A DNA stretch of 53,786 nt from CAZTPJ01 sp964614515 (GTDB lineage: Bacteria; Planctomycetota; Phycisphaerae; Phycisphaerales; UBA1924), in assembly GCA_964614515.1 (NCBI GenBank), contig CAZTPJ010000018.1, positions 1 to 53,786 of the forward strand, given 5' to 3'. Position numbers and translations under genes: made by a program. Positions 7,389-16,473 of this stretch are shown here, in pieces (position 1 is the stretch's first letter; every line of letters starts with the position of its first letter). The notes beneath the pieces are model-generated. The model did not search any database, was not told the origin of the DNA, and saw nothing but the letters and a program-made list of their open reading frames with translations.

Positions 7389-9353
7389 TTATCGCCCCCC
7401 CCTTACCGCGCGGTCAAACTCGGTGCGCTCGCGCTCGGTTGCAAGTCTGCGGCGAACGTCGGCGAGCATGGTCTGTGCGGAGGCGGCGCCTTGCACGCGT
7501 TCGACGGCCGGGGCGAGGTCGATCGCGTCGCGCGCGAGTTGATCTTCGCGCAGGTGGAGCAGAAGCACGGCCACGAATCCCGCATCCTGCGTATGGCCGA
7601 GCTGCGGCCAGGCGGCGTGCCAGAGCACATCGCGTGCTTCGCCGTCATCGCGTCGCGCGCTGGACATCGACGCGAAGGCCCGCACCACGGCGTCGCGTGC
7701 GTCAGCGCGAAACAGCGGGAGCAGCGCGGCCTCGGCCAGCGCTTCCGTGAACGCCCCCCCCTCACGCATCGCGCTTTCCGCCTCGCGCGCCGCGGCCGTG
7801 TCGCGCCCGAGCATCGTGAGCAGTCGCACGGCCATCGCGCGATCGCCGTCGCGCAGCGCATCCTTGACAAGGTCATCGAGATCTCGCGCGCCATCCAGCG
7901 GCAGCGCGCCATCCCCGCGACGCGGGCCATCGAGCATCACCAGCGGATCGCCAAACACGGCCACCTTCCACACGGGCGTTGGATCCTGCCGCGCGGCCAC
8001 GCCCCACGGCGCGCCCGCCGCGAAGCGCTGCGCGAACAGCGGCGTGGGCACGAACGCCTGCAAGTATGGCTCCTGCACCGCGCCGACATAGGCATAGGCC
8101 CCGCGCTCCAGCCAGCGGCCGGCGATCGTCGCGCGTTCCGCCGCCTGCATCGCCGACCATGAATGCACGAAGTACACCGCGCCCGGCCGCGTCAAGAACG
8201 GCACATCACCTGAAGCACACCGCCCAGGCGTGAGTCCGAACCAGTCGCGCATGCCGCGCGTGTTGACGAGGAACAATCCGGCATCGACGGGTCTGCACGT
8301 CGCGTTTCGCCAGTCGCGCTCGCCGTGGTTGGGTGCATCGTGGACGATCGCTTCAAGCCCGTCCTCGCGCAGGACTTCGCCCGTTCGCGTGCCGTCATAC
8401 GCGAGGAACGCGCCCTCGGGTGGATAGCCGTCGAAGATCCACGCGCGATCCATCGACAGGAAGAGCGATGACATGGCCATGTACGCGGCCGTGGCTTCGC
8501 CGCCGAAGATCTGCCCGGCCCAGGCCCATCGCCGCGGGTTTGCGCCACGGGGCTCGCGCCGGGCGAGATAATCCGTCGTCGCCATGAAGGATCGATCATC
8601 GAAGCGAACGCGCGCCGGCAGAGGCAGGCAGAGCGTCAGCGCGTCGATGTCATCGCCGAGATCATCCCACGACCACGACCACCCGCGCAGCGCGTGCTGC
8701 ACGGCCGCCTCGAGCGCATCGGCATCTTCGATGGACATGGCGCGATTGACGCCTCGTGCGGCCGTGGCCCAGATGATCGGTTGCCCATGTCCCGCTGCGA
8801 GGGCGAGCGCGGCGGTCCATTCGCTGTCGGCAGCGCTTGTGACGATGACGCCGGGCGGTGTGTGATCGAGTTCGTCCCATCGCGCGAACCCCCCCCCCTC
8901 GGTCGCGGGCGAGGCATCCCATGCGCTGGCGATGGCCGTGGTGACCGCGCGACGCACGCGCCCGGGCGTCATCGGCGCTTCGCCACTTTCCCAGAGGACG
9001 ATGTGCGACGGTTGATACCCGCGCACGAAGCGCGCGATGTCCTCAGCCGCACGCGATGTGCCATCGTCGATGAGCACGGGAAAGCGGACACCGGGCGACC
9101 AATGTTCGATGGCGGCGATGTATGAAGCCGTGTCGCGAACGATGACGACGGCGGGCAGCGCGGCCGTGCGCTGGCGATTCGCCTGCACGCGTGCGCCGAG
9201 GCGAAGTTGCGCGGGCAGTTGTTCGAGCGAGACCATCGGCGGCGTGTTTGCGGCCGGGTCTTCAGGCTCGATCGGCTCCTCCGGCGGCTGTGCGTGCGCC
9301 GCGACCACGGCCAGCACCATCGACACGATTAGCGCCACGCGCACATGCATCAT
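7389..9353 (-). CDS. Secreted protein of unknown function (654 aa)
   Basis: The start at 9353 gives a clean signal peptide (MMHVRVALIVSMVLAVVAAHA, cleavage likely after AHA) and lies five bases after a TACACT box. The mature part begins Pro/Glu-rich. A Rossmann-like region follows (FPVLIDDGTS, PSHIVLWESG, GVIVTSAADSEW, HGQPIIWATAARG). A later block has YFVHSWSAMQAAERATIAGRWLERGAYAYVGA then VQEPYLQAF and AVFGDPLVML, which recalls the C-terminal part of gingipain-like or TIGR03790-like surface proteins, but no catalytic His-Cys pair can be assigned. The C-terminal 150 residues are alpha-helical, Ala/Arg-rich and repeat-like. Runs of C8 (7754-7761) and C10 (8889-8898) are read in frame. Confidence 0.75.
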   Translation of the reverse strand: MMHVRVALIVSMVLAVVAAHAQPPEEPIEPEDPAANTPPMVSLEQLPAQLRLGARVQANRQRTAALPAVVIVRDTASYIAAIEHWSPGVRFPVLIDDGTSRAAEDIARFVRGYQPSHIVLWESGEAPMTPGRVRRAVTTAIASAWDASPATEGGGFARWDELDHTPPGVIVTSAADSEWTAALALAAGHGQPIIWATAARGVNRAMSIEDADALEAAVQHALRGWSWSWDDLGDDIDALTLCLPLPARVRFDDRSFMATTDYLARREPRGANPRRWAWAGQIFGGEATAAYMAMSSLFLSMDRAWIFDGYPPEGAFLAYDGTRTGEVLREDGLEAIVHDAPNHGERDWRNATCRPVDAGLFLVNTRGMRDWFGLTPGRCASGDVPFLTRPGAVYFVHSWSAMQAAERATIAGRWLERGAYAYVGAVQEPYLQAFVPTPLFAQRFAAGAPWGVAARQDPTPVWKVAVFGDPLVMLDGPRRGDGALPLDGARDLDDLVKDALRDGDRAMAVRLLTMLGRDTAAAREAESAMREGGAFTEALAEAALLPLFRADARDAVVRAFASMSSARRDDGEARDVLWHAAWPQLGHTQDAGFVAVLLLHLREDQLARDAIDLAPAVERVQGAASAQTMLADVRRRLATERERTEFDRAVRGGR

Positions 9354-9364
9354 GGGGCAGTGTA
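9354..9364 (-). promoter_or_regulatory. -10 element, leaderless start
   Basis: On the minus strand TACACT (9359-9364) is followed by five bases and the ATG at 9353. There is no Shine-Dalgarno sequence. Confidence 0.5.
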
Positions 9365-9477
9365 GACGTGGCCAGCATCCGCCACCGCTAGCCGTTGGCC
9401 CTCGGCCTCTCGCTTTGCCCGCCGAGGCCCCAGCGGTTGAACCGAGCAAGCGGGCCTGAATCCGGGTATGGCGCAAC

Positions 9478-9507
9478 TTGCATCGCGCGTCGCGGATGTG
9501 GTATGAT
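9478..9507 (+). promoter_or_regulatory. Promoter of dockerin-protein cluster
   Basis: TTGCAT (9478-9483) and TATGAT (9502-9507) are separated by 18 bases. The first gene starts 50 bases downstream behind AGGAGG. Confidence 0.55.
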
Positions 9508-9556
9508 GATGGCGGTTCGTGGGGGCATCGCGGGTTCTCCGCGAGGAGGCTGGCCC

Positions 9557-10846
9557 ATGGATGTATGCCGAAACGTGGCGTGTTTGATCCCGGTCTTGGC
9601 CGTGAGTGCGGCGGCTGGGCAGACGATTGTGTGGACGGGGGCGGTCGGCAACCGGTGGGATGATGCGCGGAACTGGCAACCGGAGCGGTTGCCGGGGCCG
9701 GAGGATGATGTGCTGATCGGGCCGGGCGTGGAATCGGTGGGCTGGATTCCAAGGTCTACCGTGATCGGTGGGTTGACTTTGGCGCGCCGGCTGGTGGTAT
9801 TCGGCGAGACGCTGACCATCGACGGGAACATCCTTCTGGTGGACGGCCAGTTGGAGATGCAAACGTTCTTCAATATCATCCCCTTTGCCGCGACACGTTT
9901 GATCGGCAACAATCGACTTGTCACTGGGAAGGGGACGGTGTTGCTGGGCGGTACGGACTGGTCATCGCTGCAGGCAGACGGCGATGTTGTGGTTGACGCG
10001 GACGTCGTGATACGCTGCGCGAGTGCAACATCATTACTGCGAGGCCGCTCAATGCTCATCACAGGTACTGTGGTGATTGAGTATGGCACGGTCTATGCGG
10101 ACGGAGTAGCGAATTTTGACGAGCCGATGGGCACGTTGACGGGCGGATCATGGATCTTTTCGGGAAGCGCGACGCAGTATGAACTGCCGATGGTTCGAAG
10201 CCTGGGCGCATCCACGCTGGTTGATCTCAGTTCCGGCGCGCGATACAAGGGATTGACGCATCTCGCACGCAACGACGGCACACTTCGAATCGCGCGGTTT
10301 GGCATGCTGTCGCACCACTCGGCCGCCGGGCCGGATTTTGTGAACAACGGAGAGATGAGTGTCGGCGGTTCCGGCCGAGTCTCGATCAACGGCGTGTTCA
10401 GACAGACGGCAGCGGGTGTGCTCGATATCGAATCAGCACCAGGAGCGCCAGCATTTCAGAACGTCGTCGCTCCAGGGGGCTTCGATTTGGGCGGAACGCT
10501 CAGGGTCAGGGTTCCCCCGGCCGTTGTGCTTGGAGCCAATGAAGTCCACCTCTTGCTCGGCGGCGCGACGGTGAGCGGGCGTTTCGATCATGTTGATTTT
10601 GAGGGCTCCGCCCCGGCGGGGCCTTTGCATGTCACATATACACCGACGAGCGTCGTTCTGGTCACCTGCTACGCCAACTGCGACGCATCACCGACGATAG
10701 ATGTAATGGACTACCTGTGCTTTGCCGCCCGCTTCGCGGCGGGCGATGTGTATGCCTGCGACTGCGACACCAGCACCGGCCCGGGCGTGTGTGATGTGTT
10801 TGACTTCATCTGTTTTGGCAATCGCTTCGCGCAGGGGTGCGATTGA
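9557..10846 (+). CDS. Secreted GC-type dockerin-anchored protein, paralogue 1
   Basis: Exported beta-rich protein; precise role unknown. The ATG at 9557 follows AGGAGG (9544-9549) and gives a signal peptide ending near SAAAGQ. The mature protein opens with the shared motif IVWTGAVGNRWDDARNW, then PEDDVLIGPG. A long stretch of short beta-strand and Gly turns (LTGGSWIF, TLRIARFG, NNGEMSVGGSG) suggests a right-handed beta-helix. The last 58 residues are a cysteine-rich two-loop module (CYANCD, DYLCF, ACDCDTS, CDVFDFICFGNRF, QGC) of the GC-type dockerin seen in planctomycetes. The first calcium-type loop here (NCDASPTIDV) has lost an acidic position kept in paralogues 2-4. First of four tandem copies. 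Confidence 0.85.
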   Translation: MDVCRNVACLIPVLAVSAAAGQTIVWTGAVGNRWDDARNWQPERLPGPEDDVLIGPGVESVGWIPRSTVIGGLTLARRLVVFGETLTIDGNILLVDGQLEMQTFFNIIPFAATRLIGNNRLVTGKGTVLLGGTDWSSLQADGDVVVDADVVIRCASATSLLRGRSMLITGTVVIEYGTVYADGVANFDEPMGTLTGGSWIFSGSATQYELPMVRSLGASTLVDLSSGARYKGLTHLARNDGTLRIARFGMLSHHSAAGPDFVNNGEMSVGGSGRVSINGVFRQTAAGVLDIESAPGAPAFQNVVAPGGFDLGGTLRVRVPPAVVLGANEVHLLLGGATVSGRFDHVDFEGSAPAGPLHVTYTPTSVVLVTCYANCDASPTIDVMDYLCFAARFAAGDVYACDCDTSTGPGVCDVFDFICFGNRFAQGCD

Positions 10847-10925
10847 TGATGCTTCATCACATGCCGTAGGGCGTTGGCTGTCAGGGCTCGAACGGAATCG
10901 CCAGCGAGCAAGAGGAGAGCGAATC

Positions 10926-12239
10926 ATGATGTGGAAGCAACTGACGGCGGGGATGGGAATCGCGATGGTGTGCTCCACGGCCGAGGCGCAGCCGCTCACG
11001 TGGACCGGGGCGGTCAGCACGTCGTGGAACGACGCGGCGAACTGGTCGACCAACCGCGTGCCGACGGCCGAGGATGACATTTTCATTCCAGTCGGGTCGC
11101 CGCGAGGCGGGCCAGCGATCGGCTCGGCGATTCACGTTCGTAATGCACATGTGGCGGGCGAAGTGGACATCTTCGGTGCCGAAGTGCGCGTGCGTGGCGA
11201 CCTTATCATGGATGGTGGCACGATCAGGATCATGACGTTCTTCAACCTGATTATCTGGTCGGCCCTGATCTTCGACAGCCAAGAGCCGAACCCACACCAG
11301 CGCATCACCGGGCAGGGAATCATTCAGTTTGGATCTCCAAACCACGAGTCGGCAAACCTGTGGGGGGGGCCCATGACCGTTGAACCTGGTGTGGTGATTC
11401 GGTCCGAACAGGGGCGTGGAAGTCTCGGCGGTTCACCGCTACAAATGCTCGGCACTGTCGAACCCGTGAACAGCACAACGATTCACATTTCACCGCAGAG
11501 TCTCGCAAACTACGACCCGGTCAACTATGTTCTGACGGGTGGAACGTGGTCGGCGCGACGCGGGCGCATCGAACTCGGAAATCAGAGCATCTTCCTTTGG
11601 AGACTTGGGCCGGGCACACGCATTCATCTGTATCCCGGCGGACGGTTCCAGCCGATGGAAGTTATCTTTCGAAACGAGGGAGAGGTGCATCTGCACGAAG
11701 GGCGCTCCCTCACGATCCCCGCGCTCTTCGACCCGACATTGACCAACGCGGGGCTTATCGCCCTCTCACCCGGATCACTCCTCGAAACCCAACGCAACTT
11801 CTCGCAAACCGAACAGGGCGAACTTCGCTGCGAGGTCATTGGCACGACCATCGGGTCATTGCGGTCGATTCAAGCCGCCGATCTTGCCGGAACGCTTCGC
11901 ATCCTCTTCGCCGGCGCTGCACCGATGGGTCACGAAGTTCTGACGGTGCTGACCGCGGGCAGTGTGACCGGCGAGTTTGACACGCTTGCCGTGGAGGCCG
12001 CACTTCCCGCCGGCCCCGCCCACATTGTGTACGGCCCCACAAGCGTCAGCGTTGCCCTGTGCTACGCCGACTGCGATGGGACTTCAACGCTGACAATCTT
12101 CGACTACCTCTGCTTCACGGACCGCTTCGCGGCGGGCGATGTGTATGCCTGCGACTGCGACACGGGGACGGGGCCGGGTGTGTGTGACAGCTTTGACTTC
12201 GTTTGTTTCGGCAATCGCTTCGCGCAGGGGTGTGAATAG
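10926..12239 (+). CDS. Secreted GC-type dockerin-anchored protein, paralogue 2
   Basis: 437 residues with the same plan as paralogue 1: signal peptide ending near AEAQP, the W-rich opening LTWTGAVSTSWNDAANW with PTAEDDIFIPVG, a beta-helix-like body (GGTIRIMTFFNLI, GEVHLHEGRSLTIP) and the C-terminal dockerin (CYADCDGTSTLTIFDYLCF, ACDCDTGTG, CDSFDFVCFGNRF). The start follows GAGGAG (10912-10917); a second in-frame ATG follows immediately. A run of eight G (11362-11369) is read in frame as Gly codons. The DNA of the dockerin part is almost identical to that of paralogue 4 (12039-12117 against 14775-14853), while the bodies differ strongly. Confidence 0.85.
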   Translation: MMWKQLTAGMGIAMVCSTAEAQPLTWTGAVSTSWNDAANWSTNRVPTAEDDIFIPVGSPRGGPAIGSAIHVRNAHVAGEVDIFGAEVRVRGDLIMDGGTIRIMTFFNLIIWSALIFDSQEPNPHQRITGQGIIQFGSPNHESANLWGGPMTVEPGVVIRSEQGRGSLGGSPLQMLGTVEPVNSTTIHISPQSLANYDPVNYVLTGGTWSARRGRIELGNQSIFLWRLGPGTRIHLYPGGRFQPMEVIFRNEGEVHLHEGRSLTIPALFDPTLTNAGLIALSPGSLLETQRNFSQTEQGELRCEVIGTTIGSLRSIQAADLAGTLRILFAGAAPMGHEVLTVLTAGSVTGEFDTLAVEAALPAGPAHIVYGPTSVSVALCYADCDGTSTLTIFDYLCFTDRFAAGDVYACDCDTGTGPGVCDSFDFVCFGNRFAQGCE

Positions 12240-12299
12240 GTGAGGCGCATTCGATGTTGCGGCGCGCGCCCTGTGGAGCGGTGCCGAGGAGGAACTGCG

Positions 12300-13622
12300 A
12301 TGGCACAGAAACTGACCTTCGTGGTTTGTGGCTTTGCGGGCTTGGCGGTCGGAGGTGCCGCCACCGCGCAGACTTTGGTGTGGAAAGGAAGGTGGGGCGA
12401 GTTTCCAACCTGGAATGTTGGGATGAACTGGTCACAGCAGCGGGTACCGCTCGCATTTGAGAGTGCGTTGATTCCCGCGGGCACGCCGCCCGTAACGTTG
12501 CTCGTCGAAGGGGCAGCGATCATGAATCTTGAAGTCGAGGATGCGGTACTCCTCTTCGGGGGGCAACTGTATGTGCATGGAGATCTACATCTTTCCGGCG
12601 GAACGGTCTTCTTCAGTACCTTCTTTAATGTTGCGCCGTTCTCTTTTGTATCATTTGAAACCTCGCAACCAGGCACGATGCAGCATATCAGGGGATCTGG
12701 TACGTTCCTGTTCACTGAACCAAATCACAAGTCATCCTCCATCAGAGGCGGCCTGTTGACCATAGGACGGGACATTGTACTTCTGTGCGAATCGGGGCGG
12801 GCCGATCTGTCGGGACTCGAAGTTCACATGTTTGGAACGGTTGAAACCCGAGATGTTGGTACGTTCAGCGTACACACGGCGGGTCTGGCGAATCTCGAAT
12901 CAGGCACACAAGTACTCAACGGCGGCACATGGATCAGCGGTGGAGGCGGGATTGAATTTGAGCCGCGCGGCACAGTTATCCGTGGCATCGGCCCTGACAC
13001 ACGCGTCATGTGGAATGGGGGACGGTTCCTCGCGATGGAGTACCTTCTTCACAACGCGGGGGAGATCCATCTGCGCGAAGGAACGGTATTGCCGCTGTCC
13101 AATTCCCTCGGTCCGACGACGACAAACGCCGGACTGATCACGCTCGGACCGGGCGCGACACTTTCGACGGCGGGTGGCGTCACACAAGAAGTTTGGGGAA
13201 CACTGGCGTACCGTGCGCGAGCGGAGAGAGTGGGAACGATTCTGGCCCAGGGACCACTCGCCATCGATGGACGCTTGCGTGTCGAATACATCGAGGGCAG
13301 TGTGCCAAAGGGCGGGGAAGCTCTTGAGTTGTTGCGCGGCACGAGCGTCACAGGAACTTTCGCCAAATTCGAGATCTTTCCGCAACCGCCCGCCGGCCCC
13401 GCTCACATCGTCTATCGACCCACAAGCGTCGTCGTCGCGCTGTGCTACGCCGACTGCGACGCCACGGCCACGCTGGACCTCTTTGACTACCTCTGCTTCA
13501 CGGACCGCTTCGCGGCGGGCGATGTGTATGCCTGCGACTGCGACACGAGCACCGGCCCGGGCGTGTGTGATGTGTTTGACTTCATCTGTTTCGGGAATGG
13601 GTTCGCGGCGGGATGTCAATAG
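12300..13622 (+). CDS. Secreted GC-type dockerin-anchored protein, paralogue 3
   Basis: 440 residues. The ATG at 12300 follows GAGGAGG and gives a signal peptide (MAQKLTFVVCGFAGLAVGGA, cleavage near ATAQ). The opening motif is more diverged than in its neighbours (LVWKGRWGEFPTWNVGMNW). The body repeats the family pattern (LHLSGGTVFFSTFFNV, GEIHLREGTVLPLS, LITLGPGATLS). The dockerin reads CYADCDATATLDLFDYLCF then ACDCDTSTG and CDVFDFICFGNGF. The dockerin second half is nearly identical in DNA to that of paralogue 1. It is separated from the previous stop by 60 bases and from the next start by 44, consistent with one transcript. Confidence 0.85.
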   Translation: MAQKLTFVVCGFAGLAVGGAATAQTLVWKGRWGEFPTWNVGMNWSQQRVPLAFESALIPAGTPPVTLLVEGAAIMNLEVEDAVLLFGGQLYVHGDLHLSGGTVFFSTFFNVAPFSFVSFETSQPGTMQHIRGSGTFLFTEPNHKSSSIRGGLLTIGRDIVLLCESGRADLSGLEVHMFGTVETRDVGTFSVHTAGLANLESGTQVLNGGTWISGGGGIEFEPRGTVIRGIGPDTRVMWNGGRFLAMEYLLHNAGEIHLREGTVLPLSNSLGPTTTNAGLITLGPGATLSTAGGVTQEVWGTLAYRARAERVGTILAQGPLAIDGRLRVEYIEGSVPKGGEALELLRGTSVTGTFAKFEIFPQPPAGPAHIVYRPTSVVVALCYADCDATATLDLFDYLCFTDRFAAGDVYACDCDTSTGPGVCDVFDFICFGNGFAAGCQ

Positions 13623-13666
13623 AACGGTGTGCGTGGTCTTTCGAACGTGAAATGGGAGAACGATCC

Positions 13667-14974
13667 ATGGAACTCAAGCGGTCTGGTTTAGTTCTGGCAG
13701 CGAGTCTGGCGATGAGTGTTGGCCCCGCGGCGACCGGGCAGACGATTGTGTGGACGGGGGCGGTGAGCAACCGCTGGGGCGATCCGCTGAACTGGGAGCC
13801 GCAGCGGCGGCCGGGAGCGGAGGATGATGTGCTGATTGGACCTGGCGGTTTCGTGTTTGACATCGTCGCACCGCCGGTGAACTCGCTCGACCTTGCACGC
13901 GAACTGAACATGTTCGGATCGGAACTGCGCGTGCGCGAACGTGTGTACCTGCGCGACGGGTGGGTGCGGCTGACCACGTTTTCCATGCTCTTTCCGTCAT
14001 CGGCGCTCATTTTCTACGGTCCGGACGCCAGGATCGACGGGGTTGGCAGGATCACGATCGGCGAAGGCGAGTACGAGGAGTCACCCGGAGTATTTGCTGA
14101 GCAACGACTCACGATCGGACCTGACATCACGATTCGTTTTGGCGCCGGCCCCGCGCGGCTGCGGGGCACGCCGCTGTACATGTATGGGACCGTCATTGTG
14201 GGGCCGGCTTCGCAAGTGCAACCGAGTGTCGAGGGCATTCTGGGCAACCTCAATCCGGTGACGCATGAACTCGTGGGCGGCACATGGATCCTGGAGGATC
14301 AGGCGCGGCTGGATTTGAGGCAGGCGATTCGTGGCATCGGGCGGGCGACGGTTGTGCAACTCGGCGTGGATGCCCGATTCGATGGGCTGCATGTGCTGAA
14401 CCGCGTTGACGGCACACTGGTACTCGACGCTGGGGCCGGTCTGACGCTGGGAGTCGCGAGTAGCGATACGCTCACGAACGACGGTTCGATTGACCTTGGC
14501 GCTGGATCGATGCTGCGGACGGATGGGAGTTTCGCGCAGCAGACTTCGGGGGTGCTTTCGGTGCATGTCGGTCCCTCAGCCGTCGGGCATCTGCACGCAG
14601 GCGCTGAACTGTGTGTGAGTGGAGCCCTTCGCCTGCAGTTCGTCCCGGGGCATGTTCCCGCGGGGAATGAGGTGTTGGTCATCATGTCCGGCGCGAACGT
14701 GTCGGGCGAGTTTGAGTCGCTTGAAGTGTCCCCCGCACCACCTGCCGGACCGGCACATGTGGTCTACCGATCCACAAGCGTCAGCGTTGCCCTGTGCTAC
14801 GCCGACTGCGATGGGACTTCAACGCTGACGATCTTCGACTATCTCTGCTTTAGTGATCGCTTCGCGGCCGAAGACGCGTATGCCTGCGACTGCGACACTA
14901 GCACCGGCGCGGGTGTGTGTGACATCTTCGACTTCGTGTGTTTCGGGAATCGATTCGCGGCGGGGTGCGACTGA
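13667..14974 (+). CDS. Secreted GC-type dockerin-anchored protein, paralogue 4
   Basis: 435 residues, last of the tandem set. The start at 13667 follows GGGAGA and yields a signal peptide ending near ATGQ. The opening IVWTGAVSNRWGDPLNW with PGAEDDVLIGPG is very close to paralogue 1, including at DNA level (13739-13760 region). The beta-helix-like body has GSELRVRERVYLRDG, LNRVDGTLVLDAGAGLTLG and LTNDGSIDLGAGSML. The dockerin (CYADCDGTSTLTIFDYLCF, ACDCDTSTGAG, CDIFDFVCFGNRF) shares long identical DNA with paralogue 2. Thus different segments of this copy match different sisters, which suggests gene conversion. Confidence 0.85.
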   Translation: MELKRSGLVLAASLAMSVGPAATGQTIVWTGAVSNRWGDPLNWEPQRRPGAEDDVLIGPGGFVFDIVAPPVNSLDLARELNMFGSELRVRERVYLRDGWVRLTTFSMLFPSSALIFYGPDARIDGVGRITIGEGEYEESPGVFAEQRLTIGPDITIRFGAGPARLRGTPLYMYGTVIVGPASQVQPSVEGILGNLNPVTHELVGGTWILEDQARLDLRQAIRGIGRATVVQLGVDARFDGLHVLNRVDGTLVLDAGAGLTLGVASSDTLTNDGSIDLGAGSMLRTDGSFAQQTSGVLSVHVGPSAVGHLHAGAELCVSGALRLQFVPGHVPAGNEVLVIMSGANVSGEFESLEVSPAPPAGPAHVVYRSTSVSVALCYADCDGTSTLTIFDYLCFSDRFAAEDAYACDCDTSTGAGVCDIFDFVCFGNRFAAGCD

Positions 14975-15083
14975 ATCCGAAGCCTGTCCGTTCGCGAAGC
15001 CCTACGGGCGACGACCGGGGGTCCGGCAGGATGCTTGCCTCGCCACCGGGCGGGCGATTCACGGCCGCACGCGCGACGTGATC

Positions 15084-15111
15084 TACAATCCCCCGGCCAC
15101 AAGGAGGGCTG
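15084..15111 (+). promoter_or_regulatory. -10 element and ribosome binding site of msrBA
   Basis: TACAAT (15084-15089) lies 22 bases before the ATG; AAGGAGG (15101-15107) precedes the start closely. No convincing -35 is seen. Confidence 0.45.
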
Positions 15112-16188
15112 ATGATGCGAACACTGACGATTGTGCTGGCGTGCATCGCGGGGCTGCTCGGCTGGGCCGTTGCGCAGAACGCGGCCGTGTTCGCCCAGCC
15201 CGAGAGCCAGCCGGAGAAGCCAGGCATGAAGAGCGTGGACGTTCGGTATTCCAAGTCGGCGTTTGACATCACGCGCCTGGGGCCGGAGCGCATCGCCGAA
15301 CTGGCCACATCGCTCACCGATGAAGAGGCGAAGATCATCCTCAAGAAGGGGACCGAGCCTGCGTTCTGCGGGAATCTGCTCGACAACAAGATGAGCGGGC
15401 TGTATCTGTGTCGATTGTGCTCGCTGCCGCTGTTCTCGTCGGTGGCGAAGTTTGACTCGGGCACGGGCTGGCCGAGTTTCTATCGCCCGTTTGATCCGGC
15501 GCACATCGAAGAGGTCGTCGATCGCTCGCACGGCATGGTTCGCACGGAGATTCTCTGTCAGCGCTGCGGCGGACACCTTGGCCACGTCTTTGACGACTCG
15601 CCGCAGACCCCCACCGGTCGGCGATACTGTTTGAACTCCGCCTCGATGGTGTTTCACGAGGCCGGGAAGATCCTGCCGAAGGAGGCGACGCCAGTGACGA
15701 CCGAGACGGCGTATTTCGCGGGCGGATGTTTCTGGGGCGTGGAAGAGCACTTCCAGAATGTCCCGGGCGTGATCGACTCGATCAGCGGATACATGGGCGG
15801 CACGGCCAAAGACCCCACCTATCGCCAGGTCTGCACCGGAACGACGGGCCACGCCGAAACCGTCAAGGTCGTCTATGACCCCGCACGCGTGACGTATGAT
15901 GCGCTGCTCGAGGCCTTCTTCAAGTTCCACGATCCCACGCAGGTCAATCGCCAAGGCCCCGACGTCGGCACGCAGTATCGCTCCGCGATCTTCGCGGCCA
16001 CGCCGGAACAACTCGCCAAGGCGAAGGAATTCCTGCGGAAGCAGTCGGAGAATCCGCGGCTCAAAGGCCGTAAACTCGCCACGCAACTCCAGGCGATCGA
16101 AGATGCCGGTCCGTTTTATGAGGCGGAGGAGTATCACCAGGACTATCACGTCAAGAACGGCGGTGCGTGCCCGCTGCCGGACTGGTGA
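15112..16188 (+). CDS. Exported MsrB-MsrA methionine sulfoxide reductase fusion
   Basis: Bifunctional enzyme repairing both stereoisomers of methionine sulfoxide. Residues 1-29 form a signal peptide, so it acts outside the cytoplasm. The N-terminal half is MsrB: zinc ligands C100/C103 and C149/C152 and catalytic C173 (RRYCLNS). The C-terminal half is MsrA with GGCFWG, catalytic C206, and the YHQDYHVKN block near the end. The domain order B-then-A is the reverse of the common PilB-type A-B order, though B-A fusions are known. At 358 residues both domains are complete. The start follows AAGGAGG. Confidence 0.93.
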   Translation: MMRTLTIVLACIAGLLGWAVAQNAAVFAQPESQPEKPGMKSVDVRYSKSAFDITRLGPERIAELATSLTDEEAKIILKKGTEPAFCGNLLDNKMSGLYLCRLCSLPLFSSVAKFDSGTGWPSFYRPFDPAHIEEVVDRSHGMVRTEILCQRCGGHLGHVFDDSPQTPTGRRYCLNSASMVFHEAGKILPKEATPVTTETAYFAGGCFWGVEEHFQNVPGVIDSISGYMGGTAKDPTYRQVCTGTTGHAETVKVVYDPARVTYDALLEAFFKFHDPTQVNRQGPDVGTQYRSAIFAATPEQLAKAKEFLRKQSENPRLKGRKLATQLQAIEDAGPFYEAEEYHQDYHVKNGGACPLPDW

Positions 16189-16201
16189 TCCTCAGCGCGG
16201 C

Positions 16202-16420
16202 TCAACCCTGCCGATCGCGGTAATGCACGGCCAGGAGGATGTCTGACGGGTTGAACTGTCGCCCGTGGCCGGGGGCGGCGTCGCGCGCGGAGGTCTGGGG
16301 GGAGATGTTGCCGAAGACGTTGATGACTTCGGGATTGTGCTCGGCCATCCAGGAGTTGAACTTGTCTTCGAGGCCGGGGAGATCGGTTTCGATGCCGACG
16401 AACAGTTTGATCTTCTGCAT
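16202..16420 (-). CDS. Conserved-looking small hypothetical protein (72 aa)
   Basis: No family recognised. The ATG at 16420 is preceded by GGAG at a 7-base spacing and the protein opens MQKIKLFVGIETDLPGLE, followed by FNSWMAEHNPEV, INVFGNISPQ and the end FNPSDILLAVHYRD. The alternation of strand-like and helix-like stretches suggests a compact cytosolic alpha/beta protein. It lies 13 bases from the convergent msrBA stop and about 50 bases downstream of the zinc-ribbon membrane gene on the same strand. Confidence 0.65.
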   Translation of the reverse strand: MQKIKLFVGIETDLPGLEDKFNSWMAEHNPEVINVFGNISPQTSARDAAPGHGRQFNPSDILLAVHYRDRQG

Positions 16421-16473
16421 GGTGGACTCCGCGAAGGGCGATCGATTGCGGGGCGCCTTGGCCCCGGCCGGGC

